Program-made: the position numbers and the translations under genes
Assembly: GCA_021399445.1 (NCBI GenBank)
Contig: JAJTUQ010000008.1
Span: 682,001-746,000, forward strand
Source of the DNA: Xylogone sp. PMI_703
Taxonomy: Eukaryota; Ascomycota; Leotiomycetes
Length of the DNA stretch: 64,000 nucleotides
Direction of reading: 5' to 3'
Shown here: in pieces, positions 37,051 to 46,334 of the stretch
Layout of the letters: each line of letters opens with the position of its first letter
Numbering within the stretch: the first letter of the stretch is position 1
Notes under the pieces: model-generated
What the model was told of the DNA's origin: nothing
The model's input: the letters and a program-made list of their open reading frames with translations, nothing else
Databases searched by the model: none

Positions 37051-37470
37051 CTATAGCACAATTAAGGATGTGACAAAAAAAAAGTTAAGGCTGGATATCC
37101 AAAATAAAATACTAGTTAGCCGAGAAAGGGATAACGTGCTGTTGGGATGAATTGATGCCCCACGGAAAAGGAAAAAGAAAGCACTTGAAACATCAGGGAT
37201 CTGTTGAATATTTGCTTTAGTTCCGAGACTACTCGTACTCCTTGCTTCCTGTTGCCTCACACCGCTAATGACTTCTATTCGCAAAACAATTGGTAAAATA
37301 AATAGTAACGCCAAAATAGAAATATATGTGCGAGCAATATTCCAACTATTATTTACATTCGATTGACCCGGATATTGTACAGCCCTATTATAATATGACA
37401 GAGTAGCTTGACCAGCCCCTACATAGATTAAAACTTTTGAAACAAAAACAGACCCTCGAGACTCAACACC
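37051..37470 (-). CDS. Possible membrane protein fragment
   Basis: The minus-strand frame is open from about 37470 to the stop at 37051. It has two hydrophobic helices (YISILALLFILPIVLRIEVI and WISSLNFFFVTSLIVL) separated by a polar loop. There is no start codon at the 5' end (a TAG interrupts it), so it would be a terminal exon or relic. Family unknown. Confidence 0.3.
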   Translation of the reverse strand, partial: GVESRGSVFVSKVLIYVGAGQATLSYYNRAVQYPGQSNVNNSWNIARTYISILALLFILPIVLRIEVISGVRQQEARSTSSLGTKANIQQIPDVSSAFFFLFRGASIHPNSTLSLSRLTSILFWISSLNFFFVTSLIVL

Positions 37471-37600
37471 TGTACGTGGTGGGGACTACAAGCTTACAAC
37501 ACTGTGAGGATATGTTTGTAAGACCATGAAGACAATGGCAAAGGTCAGAGCGCACGAGTTAGACTAAATGCACATATAAATTACCTTACAGTAATTTTAT

Positions 37601-39160
37601 CATGATGATGATGATGATGTTCTATTCCGCCCGGCTAAGCCTAAAAGGGCACTAGTACTACGCTTCTATCTGATTCAATTCTATACAAATAACTCCTCCC
37701 TCGCGCCAGCCCATGCTATGCGTATTCATATCTCGTTATTGGTTACCAATCTATATATATTCTAGTTCGTCGGTTTCCCGTATGTTTATGTGTTGATAGG
37801 TATGCTTGGAGGCCTTTCTCCAGTCGTACAACGTCCTATTCTCGGTGGTTGAATCGAGGGCCTATCTGTACGGGTTGTGGGGTGTATTATCGGGGTTGTG
37901 ATGTTAATTGTGGTTGTGCTTACACATTGTTGTATCCAGTTGTTGGTTCATAGTTCAAACGCTTTGTAGCTATCACATATTCGATCGTTGTGTTCACCAT
38001 TGCTATATCGGGGCTCCATTTCTTCTCGTTCTCCGCTTTCCCACCCAGGTGGTATGCCAGATTCCCGGCTTTCTCCCCTGCCTTTTGCATCATCGGTCGT
38101 CTCTGTGATTCCCACTGAATACACCTAAATAGAAAGTGTTCTACTGTTTCTTTCGCTTGCCCGCATACGCACATCTCTGTTTCCGTTGCCTTGATTCTGA
38201 AGAGGTAACTATTTAATCTGCTCTTCCCTGTCCGTAGCTGTGCCAATATCCTTGCCTGCTTCTTGTTGAGCTTGTCGTACAGTATTCGGGTGTGTTTTCC
38301 TGGTAATGCCGTGTCTACTCTTCTCGAGTATTCTCCTACTTCCTTAGGTATGATTCTGGCCTTCCTTATTCTGAGAGCTCTGTTCGTTGTAGTCGATTTA
38401 GCTTGATATGTATCGCCTTGTGGTGCCTTCCCTTCCATTGCAGCCTCCCAGGCTTGTCCCCTGGCCTCTTCCGTTAAATTGAATTCCTTCTCCTTCGGGA
38501 CCCATACCACCTTAACTTTTACTTTCATCCCTTCTAACTTGGTTGCCACTTTGTATATCTGGTCAATACTACTTTGTCCTGATTGTTGCCGTGGTTGTTG
38601 TATCACCTGGACCACTGCCAAGTTACTGGTAAATATTGTTACACACTTAGTGGTGTGACTAAAGTCAATCTCCTGAATTGCCTTAGCAATCGCTATTAAT
38701 TCCGCTGTATACGGGTTCTGTGCTGCTCTTGCACCTAGAGTGACTGATTTGATTACCGGCTCTCTAATGGTGATATATTGGTTGGTATAGCTAGTTATAC
38801 TCCCGATACCAACCAATTCTTTCCTGGCTGACGCTTTTACTGCTATCAGTACTCCGTGCCTGCGCTTGATCTCCGTTTCTACTTCTTCTAGGTCCGTGAT
38901 ACCCTTTATACGGTTCTCCCATGGGGCGAGAATGTATGGTTGAATCGTTTCCATCTTGTTTACTGGTATCTTCTGACAGATCTTTGCTATCTTTTGCAGT
39001 GGGGATGTGAACCTGGCGCATTCCCTGGTGGGTATTCTGGCCAATGGGTGTGTTAGAGGTAGTGATCGTACCTGTACCCAAAATACTGTTGCTTTCCTTA
39101 TGTGCCGGTCCTCTGTACAATTTAAGCTGGCAGGTACAGAATTGTATTGCAATCTAGTAA
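37601..39160 (-). mobile_element. Tad1-like LINE, 5'-truncated, with (CAT)n tail
   Basis: The minus strand carries the 3' part of a non-LTR element: the C-terminal end of ORF2, about 320 bp of 3' UTR, then a simple-repeat tail of about six CAT units at 37601-37620. Sequence upstream of about 39160 no longer reads as reverse transcriptase, so the copy is 5'-truncated, as is normal for target-primed reverse transcription. No target-site duplication was identified. Confidence 0.85.
37920..39152 (-). CDS. LINE ORF2 C-terminus (RNase H and zinc-knuckle end)
   Basis: A 410-codon uninterrupted frame. It includes ILAPWENRIKGI (after the RT), an RNase H-like domain in the form typical of fungal Tad1 elements (VTLGARAAQNPYTAELIAIA, FTSNLAVVQVI, PRQQSGQSS, VVWVPKEKEF), then LRTGKSRLNSYLFRI and the terminal CxC...H...C motif (MCVCGQAKETVEHFLFRC). 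The endonuclease and reverse-transcriptase domains are missing. The lack of stops suggests a young insertion. Confidence 0.85.
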   Translation of the reverse strand: MQYNSVPASLNCTEDRHIRKATVFWVQVRSLPLTHPLARIPTRECARFTSPLQKIAKICQKIPVNKMETIQPYILAPWENRIKGITDLEEVETEIKRRHGVLIAVKASARKELVGIGSITSYTNQYITIREPVIKSVTLGARAAQNPYTAELIAIAKAIQEIDFSHTTKCVTIFTSNLAVVQVIQQPRQQSGQSSIDQIYKVATKLEGMKVKVKVVWVPKEKEFNLTEEARGQAWEAAMEGKAPQGDTYQAKSTTTNRALRIRKARIIPKEVGEYSRRVDTALPGKHTRILYDKLNKKQARILAQLRTGKSRLNSYLFRIKATETEMCVCGQAKETVEHFLFRCIQWESQRRPMMQKAGEKAGNLAYHLGGKAENEKKWSPDIAMVNTTIEYVIATKRLNYEPTTGYNNV

Positions 39161-39616
39161 CTAGCTACGGTACAAGTAAGGCCAGCAACCTCCTTACCAC
39201 GCTTTCCCTCAGCTCACCGTTCTCTCAATGGATCAGGACTTTTGCCGATTCGAAGGGTTAGCCCAGGAGCAAAAACTAACCCTCACGCCCTCTGCCCTGT
39301 TTGCTCCTTAAGCCTATATCAGTACACCATGCCAACCGCCCTATATACTCTTTTTATAGACCGACACGCGCGTCCGTCCTCTCAGGCTATATAGACAGTG
39401 TCACGCCAGCCTTACGCTGGCCAGTCACTGCCATTATATACCACGCCTCGCAGCAAGTCTGCTGTTTCGCGTTACCCTGCCAGATCTCTCCTCACAACAG
39501 GGCCGACCGTGTCTCGCAGGAGTTACGTAGTATATATCCCTAGCCAAGCAACATATACATGCTTTTCCCTCCTACTAACCAAAGTAGTGCAAACCTTTTC
39601 CCTTAGCTCACTTGTC

Positions 39617-39688
39617 TGCTATGCCCGTTCTCCAACATCCTGCTTTGCCCGTATTCCAGTATCCTGCTTTGCCCGTAGTCCAGTCCAC
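39617..39688. repeat. 24-bp tandem repeat, three units
   Basis: Units start at 39617, 39641 and 39665, each beginning CTGCTWTGCCCGT and ending in CCARYATC or a variant. Period exactly 24 bp. Confidence 0.8.
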
Positions 39689-39874
39689 TGGTTTGTCGCC
39701 GCCGGGTCACTGAATGTAGTCGTCGTACGTCCTCGGGCCTGCCTCTGCAGTAGAGTTCATCCGCTCGATACACCGGAGATCCCTTGAGGGAGCTGTGGTA
39801 ATGTGAGTCGTCCGTCTAGAATTCCCTCTGCCGCTTCGTCCAACCAGTGACTCCCAAGTTCCGCCCCAGCTACT

Positions 39875-39948
39875 TTCATTTAACGAGAGCTTCGAATTCC
39901 TTCATTTAACGAGAGCTTCGAAATATTTTCGATTAACGAGAGCTTCGG
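39875..39948. repeat. About 26-bp tandem repeat, three units
   Basis: Three units at 39875, 39901 and 39928 share the core TTAACGAGAGCTTCG. Each core includes the palindrome-like AGAGCTT. Spacing is 26-27 bp. It could be a small binding-site array or the edge of an element. Confidence 0.8.
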
Positions 39949-40719
39949 CGAGTGTGCGAAGGTCTGTCGGGTGACTGTTGATACGCGTGTGTCGCGAATA
40001 CCGTCAAGTGAAAATTTTGCATCGTTACCCCAGAGGTGTCCTGTCAGACGTTTAGGCCATAGTTCCACGTCATCTACAGACGGTAATATGTCGTCTAAAG
40101 ACGAGGGCCTGTTTCCGACGCAGGTAAACGTCTGTCGGATGGTTTTCAAAACCCATTTTTGATGGTAGTCCTCTGTTTTGTTGATGCAGATCGTTGTCGT
40201 CGCCCGACCGGGGACCAACCGTCGAGACAACCACAACGCCACCAACAACTCCATCGATTGCGCTGGTCTCCCGTTGGCTCTATAATCATTGTGATTATAG
40301 GTTCGTAGCCAGCACCACGTACAGGTGGGAGTTCGACTTTGCTGGCCGTAATTTTATCATATCTGAATGTTGGCAGTTTCGGCCGCTGTATATCACGTGA
40401 CATTAAGCTGGCTTGAAAAAGCCCGTGAGGACTAGTGGGGCGTCAGCGTTCCCGTCGGGAGGGACCGTCGAAATTGATTTGCAAAATCCCTATAAATTAC
40501 TAACGTTGCCAATCTTACCATCGACTTTGCATTATGGCCACGTTGTGCGTCTAAAACGCAGACTTTTTGGCCACTGGATTGCCGATTCGCTCTTCTGTAG
40601 CTGTGACTCATCGCTAAAAGCAGCCGACTGCATCTGTACAACTCATAGCTGCTTGAATACAGGCTCTGCCGCTTTCGTAGCTATTTTCCTCCTTCGTGGT
40701 ATTCATCAACTGGTAGAGT

Positions 40720-41475
40720 ATGGCGGAGGGATCAATGCTCCAGCAGCGATCGGACGAGTTGAAGGATGAGTATATGGAGTCAAAGAGAGAGGAAGCCAGT
40801 AAAAATATGTTAATTGATGTGTGCCAACACCAATAACCGCCCACTCACGTATGCTAATTCATTGATATAGAAACTCTTCAAGCAAATCGATGAATTGCAT
40901 ACTGCGTTGAAGAATATCGAGTCAGACCTTCAGAAGGAAAGGGACTTGGAGGAGTTGTACTCCCAAAGAGCAAAAGAGTATGAAGGGAAGCTGCAAAGTT
41001 TACAACAGGAGATTGTGAGATACTTCTATTCCATTTTAGCATACCTCAGGCCTAATCATTTTCCAGGCTTGTATGACGTTTGTATCCGTTCTAGTTGATG
41101 GTGATTGTATGCAAGTGAGAAACCCGGGCCTCTTGCGCGTCTTGTCAAATACACAGCTTACCAAAGATTCAGTTTAGAGACGATCTTGTTCAACAGGGGG
41201 AGGATGGAGGGCGTGAAGCAGCCCGCCTGTTTAAATGTGCAGTTAAAGAGCACATAAAGGATAAAATTCCGAATCTAGCTCATAGCACTCAAATTCTCAT
41301 TCGCGTGTATGCGAATACGAAAGGGCTAGCAAAAACGTACAGAGATGCTAACATCGTTTCTGAGCTATCTAGCTTGGAGGTATTCATTCGAGGATTCAAC
41401 ATGGAAGATCCGTTGTGTGATTTCAACCGATATAATAAGGAATACAGACAAGTAGAGCGGCCAAGCTGTTTCTAG
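40720..41475 (+). CDS. DUF7923 protein, C-terminally truncated (197 aa)
   Basis: Four exons (40720-40818, 40871-41014, 41067-41114, 41173-41475) with introns of 52, 52 and 58 bp; all joins keep phase. The N-terminus is a coiled coil (KLFKQIDELHTALKNIESDL). The C-terminal 120 residues match DUF7923: VLVDGDCMQFRDDLVQQGE, GGREAARLF, HIKDKIPNLAH, IRVYANTKGLA, FIRGFNMEDPLCDF. The domain is followed in full-length fungal relatives by further sequence and CCCH zinc fingers; here it ends after 17 unrelated residues. The 3' end overlaps the antisense membrane ORF by 111 bp, so truncation by rearrangement is likely. Confidence 0.8.
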
Positions 41476-42168
41476 AGGCATAAGGTGCCGCGATTGCCAA
41501 CATAGCACGAGGACTTCGGGAACTTCATGTGATGCTGCTGTGCCTAGATATAGTATAAGCACGGCTGTAGTTAGACCCAGGGACCAAGTCTTCCATCCGC
41601 CTGCGAAGTAGAAACAGTATAGACAATATATACCCCATATTGCAGAAGCACGGCTCGGAGTTATTGTAGGACAATGACAGGAACTCCAGGTATAACGATT
41701 CCCGAGCCGTTTAAAAACACGTTGCGACACTGCGTAGACTCTATGGAATCCTTGTAGACATTTATTGTCTCGGTATGCGTCAGATAGATTTCTGAGGAAC
41801 ATGAGAATGTATATAGAATGAAAAAATACAAGGCCTAATTCGTGCAAGATCCTGAAGAGCGGAGAGGAGTGCCATCCTATTGCCAAAGTAACGAGTAACC
41901 TATAACGCCCCCCAGGTTGTAGGAAAACGATTTCTGGTATCGTATAAACAGCTGTATAAATGGTGCTAAAGTTCGCTGAAGTCGTCTCGTTTTCTGGTCC
42001 ATCGTTGATAGTTGAAGGGTTTATAAAGTTGAATAGTTTAGGTACAGGCTTTCCTAAAGTGTAGAGATTATTGCAATTTTTGTTATCTCTAAGATGTGAA
42101 CCCCTATATATATTGTGTTGAATCGTCGTGATAGCACAGTAACACCCTATAAAAAGGAGTAACGGCAT
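41365..42168 (-). CDS. Predicted polytopic membrane protein (267 aa)
   Basis: Uninterrupted frame from ATG at 42168. Hydrophobic segments at the N-terminus (MPLLLFIGCYCAITTI), in the middle (GLVFFHSIYILMFL), and three near the C-terminus (AIWGIYCLYCFYFAGG, LTTAVLILYLGTAA, TAWPLYLSVFLIISVEIT). The closing ISVEIT segment resembles the last helix of a group of uncharacterised fungal integral membrane proteins. Its last 37 codons overlap the DUF7923 exon on the other strand. Confidence 0.5.
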   Translation of the reverse strand: MPLLLFIGCYCAITTIQHNIYRGSHLRDNKNCNNLYTLGKPVPKLFNFINPSTINDGPENETTSANFSTIYTAVYTIPEIVFLQPGGRYRLLVTLAIGWHSSPLFRILHELGLVFFHSIYILMFLRNLSDAYRDNKCLQGFHRVYAVSQRVFKRLGNRYTWSSCHCPTITPSRASAIWGIYCLYCFYFAGGWKTWSLGLTTAVLILYLGTAASHEVPEVLVLCWQSRHLMPLETAWPLYLSVFLIISVEITQRIFHVESSNEYLQAR

Positions 42169-42759
42169 ACTACCGAAGGGAGTACTACAGAGCAGGGCTT
42201 ACGGTGACTCGTAAGGTTGCTAAAACGAAACGCCTCTGGGACGTGCAAAATGGAGTACTACTTAAAGGAGTGGTACAGTACAACCGAAGTGCCTCACGTA
42301 CGTAAGGGGATAGAATAAATGAACGGGTACTGCTTTACAGGCTGACCCAGTTTTTGCCACCAGCTTACAGCTTTACAGGGCCGTAGACCCTTGTATTGCT
42401 GAAATCGTTCCCTGTACCCTCAGATCCCCCTACTTAGCTAAATCAAATATTAGTTACATTCAGAAGCCCTGCAGCTGTTATATCATATTTCGGGAAAGAG
42501 GGATAGAAGGCGGCAAGTGGCAAAAGAGATAAGGGATGCAAGTATCTCAGCCAAGCTGAGAGGAAAGTTGCAACATGTCTATAAGAAACCATCCCTCACC
42601 TCATCTTCTACTCTTTTTACTTTAGATCCAAAGTCGAACATTGTGGTACGATATCTTTGAATCATCGTTTTTAACGTGACCACCACTTTACCCCAAAGTC
42701 TCATTTTTGCACTCTTGAAGGTGTTACTTCATACAGTGAAAATATTCAAAGCTCCAAGC
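42169..42759. other. No gene seen
   Basis: Divergent upstream region of the membrane protein and the Trp-rich protein genes; no specific element recognised. Confidence 0.4.
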
Positions 42760-43627
42760 ATGTCCGCCGCTAGTACTATGACCCTATTTACAAACAGGCA
42801 AACAGGAAATCAAGGTATGTAGTGCGTTTAGGTTTAGCATCGATATCTAATCCTGTGCAACAGACTCAGCAGAGAACCAGAATAGCCCTGAAGAGGAGCT
42901 TCCTCCATTGTCTTCTTTATTTAAAGGAGCCTTAGGCTGTATGCCAGAGAGCGAAGCTGGCGATCCCAGTACCGAACACAGCCTTCATGTAAAGGCCGTT
43001 GAGGAATCTAGCAGCACAGTTGGCTTCGACAATAACAAGGTTATGAAAAGGAAAAGATCTATTTCACCCGATCCTACACGCAGAAGAGAGACGTTATCTC
43101 TTGAGCTTGGCACGATTATGGAGAACAGTAAAGGGAATAACGACCACAGCTTTCCCGAGAAGCCGACAGAGGAGTGTTCAAAACGGTCAAAACTCGTAAG
43201 TGTACCGATCAACACAACTACGCTACGTCAGAATTCTCCTTCTCAAGAAGACTCCGGCGTCTCTACCGCATGTGAATCCAGTTCATCTACAAAACCTCAG
43301 TGTTATCTGAAACCGATGGTATGGGTGCCCAGCGGAATGGATTGGTATATTGACGAAATTGGGGATGAAATGATTACCATTGACGAGGTGATACACCGAC
43401 AGATTAAATGGAGTCGGACATATGTACCGGTAAAGTGGATAATCGAGGCCAAGAATATCCCAATGCAGAAGCCCAAAGATGGAGAGTACTGGAATATTCG
43501 CAAGCTTGGGAATAAGGTGGCTTATGTTGATGGTAAACTATGCCGCTCAGTTACGTGGTACCCAACATTGGAGCCGGAAGAGAATATAGTAGACACGGAA
43601 TATGTTTCAGCAGAGGAGAAAGCATGA
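42760..43627 (+). CDS. Trp-rich protein with internal repeat (272 aa)
   Basis: Exons 42760-42814 and 42864-43627; the 49-bp intron (GTATGT..CAACAG) is in correct phase. The first 170 residues are Ser/Glu-rich and probably disordered, with a basic patch (MKRKRSISPDPTRRRE). The last 100 residues contain two related units, DWYIDEIGDEMITIDEVIHR...IKWSRTYVP and EYWNIRKLGNKVAYVDGKLCRSVTWYP, each with a W-Y/W start and a K/T-W-S/Y end. No family is recognised. The repeat suggests a small beta-rich binding fold. Confidence 0.6.
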
Positions 43628-44401
43628 TAGCGCGAACTCTACATATATCTTGCTGCTGTTATTTTCATTCATTTCCTTTAATTTTCGATACTTGTATGTG
43701 ATTTTTATGCCTGTTATATTATAATATATCATATTAAATGATAATTCCTGCGATCAGTCCTACACACTAAATTTTGTTACACAATTATCGAGGAAGCTAC
43801 GGTCCTTGCCCCACTACAAGATATTACCCACGAAGAGCCGGGTCTTAGATGATAGGTTGCTGGCTTTTCAATTTGAGAGACAGAAGCCTTTGAAATGATT
43901 GAATATCACGATACTGATCTTGATCCTTAGAGGAGCAGGCATTCTGAAGTTGGCCTTCAGACATACTACCCTTGAACTTTCATCAATGTTGAGAGTATGT
44001 GCGTACTCATTCCATAAGAGATGGACCTGAGTAAAATCTAAATGTGTCTTCAAGCCCGATCTAACCAGAAGCAAGTCCGATAGTGGCTTATTCTGCCAAA
44101 GCTAGGGGTAACGCATAGGTGCTTGAGGACACGTCTAGTGGCCGGCGACTCTGAGGTAAGCGGCCCTGTGTGACAGGGCTTCGATGATCCAACACTATAA
44201 ATGTGAGCCTCTCCTTCCTCTGATCGCTATACGTTTCCTACATTTAACTTCTACCAGCTGGCAATCGTGCCGGGAGTATAAATCGAAGATAGCGATGCGG
44301 TAGAGAAGAATCATATAGATTCGAGCGAGATTTGACCTCTCGTGATCAGAGAGTATGATAAAAGTATCATAGTATTCCCCGCGAACCGGTGCCTTTCAAG
44401 G
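43628..44401. other. No gene seen
   Basis: AT-rich intergenic stretch; nothing supported. Confidence 0.4.
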
Positions 44402-44828
44402 ATGTCAATGTACAACAGTGAGCGCCGGATTAGCAATAATGATGAGGATTCGATGACCGAGATGAGTGAGTCATGCCTGTCACATGACAATACTATGTGC
44501 CAGAGAAATGTGAGTTACACCAGTAAAGATTTTGACCACAAGAACTGACCTGATCAAGCAATTTTGGGACTTCAGATATCAAGTGCAGAAAATCCAGCAG
44601 CCCTTTCATGCCCAAGTGCAGAAGTATATCTCCTTTCGACTCACGGCACTGAATAAAATATCCAGGTTCGACACCAAAGCCATCCACGAAATAAGGGTCC
44701 GCCAAGCAGTCAGAGAGTTATTGAAACGGAGCTGTACACTACGACGTGATAAACATCAGCTTCACAAACGATCCCAGCATCTGCTCAGGAGGCTGAATGG
44801 GACCATCTATGCATATCAGAGGTGGTGA
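44402..44828 (+). CDS. Small basic helical protein (125 aa)
   Basis: Exons 44402-44509 and 44559-44828 with a 49-bp intron (GTGAGT donor, ACTGAC branch, CAAG acceptor) in phase 0. The N-terminal 36 residues are Ser/Asp-rich. The rest is very basic and helical (QVQKIQQPFHAQVQKYISFR, LLKRSCTLRRDKHQLHKRSQ). There may be a further 3' exon after 44828. Similar in style to the small helical genes at 26-36 kb; function unknown. Confidence 0.5.
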
Positions 44829-46334
44829 GGTCGTAATATAGAACGTTGAAGGAGCAACAAGAGGAAACGGTAGAGGCGATCAGTGGAGAAGACGACCACG
44901 TCCAAGAAGGCCGTATCTCCCAAAATCCACCGAAGCTCTAGTCACGGAATCCGATATTGATAAGCATAATTTTTCGGATGCACCCAGCAGCCATGGCTGC
45001 CAGTTAAAGAGAGTCCAGCATCGTGTTGTGTGGGGTGAACAATTTAATAAGCCATACAGATATATATGCTAATGCCACCTGACATGGGCCATTTCAAAGA
45101 CTTACAAGCGTCGCCAAAACTGAAAACTACAAGAGTTCATAAAAGTCCGCACTGCAAGGGTAGAAATGTTGGCGAGTACTTTGTGGATAACTACTCTCTC
45201 TGGATTAGTGAAAATCATTTGACGATCTCACTCTGCTCCGCATTCCTCTCTAAGCTTATAGGTAACTAGACATGTTGTATAAGTCTCTATCGTGGGGGTT
45301 TCAAGAAACAAGCTGCTGAGAGAAATAACAGTGTCTTCTCCTAATCTTTCAAGTTAAGCACAGCTTAGGGTTTATCTCACACATACTGCAACCTCGGTGA
45401 GTGGCGAACAGTATAACATCTTAGAAGCTTCCCAAAGCTCCTCTGTTAGGAACAGGGCAACTACGGTCTTGGATCCAGTGCAATCCAGGATGTGAAATCG
45501 AAACTACACTTGAGAATAGTTTCAAATTTATCTCTCAGCAGCGTTGCAGATGGGGGAGAAGTAATTGGAGAAGCAGTTACACAAGTCTAACTACAGGACT
45601 CTGGACGTAAATTAGCATTTTGCCTTGCAATATAACGATTTATCTAGTTTATATACGCTATATCTTACTATGTTTATTAATTTTGCCATCGCTGATCTTT
45701 TGCTTTTTCCGTTTCGGTCTTATTTACGGGGAAAGATATTACGGGGAGCCATCCACAATCTAAGAGAAGTAAGCAAGTATACCTATTAGGTGAAGCGGTG
45801 GATTGATTGTGAGACAGGCTTAATGCACATCGGTCTCAGCTGAATAAGCGCTGCAGCGAGTCAGAAACGCAGGTAGTGCTCCAAAACTGCATGTGGAGGT
45901 TGAAGACACGTGGCATCTCAAACTATAATCATTCCTAGCTGCCTTTCTTGCCAGCCCCCAGAAGTCACAGCCTGTAAGAATGTGGTAGAAATCACCAATA
46001 GGGGTAAACGAACCTAGTAAGATGTTTCCCCGCTGCCTGCCTTGCACTATAAACAGTGAAAGAACCGTCTCGCTGCTAAGGGTAAGCGTGAGTGCACTCT
46101 TCGCGTGGCTAAGGGAAGACTGCCTTCCAGACGAGGGTAGCAGCAACATACGTTCTGGCCAGTAGCCCAACGGTACCAAAGCGAGGCGCGGATCAGACGG
46201 GCAAGACAGAGTGTCGTGGACAGATTGCCGCCTGCCCCTGCTCCGTGAAGGTATTCCATAAATATCTGTATACCCCTGGGCATTTCTTCTCCCTACACAA
46301 AAGTGTTTTTGAACAACTATACATTCTTATCAAC
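44829..46334. other. No gene seen
   Basis: About 1.5 kb upstream of the ligase gene. The part just upstream of the ligase (46.0-46.3 kb) has overlapping minus-strand frames that mirror no known protein. Confidence 0.4.

Larger units (their letters stand above)
39161..40719. other. No gene; tandem-repeat-bearing region
   Basis: No gene is supported. The stretch is richer in short open frames on both strands but has no recognisable domain. It contains two small tandem arrays (39617-39688 and 39875-39948), and its 39.29-39.55 kb part looks like an untranslated region of a retroelement. Confidence 0.4.

Noticed and set aside
37605..37620. (ATG)n run as an independent microsatellite
   Set aside because: Its position at the LINE 3' end explains it as the element's tail.
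40146..40403. 85-codon minus-strand frame (MSRDIQRPKLPTF)
   Set aside because: Reads acceptably at first but becomes Trp/Cys/Arg low complexity; no family and no splice structure.
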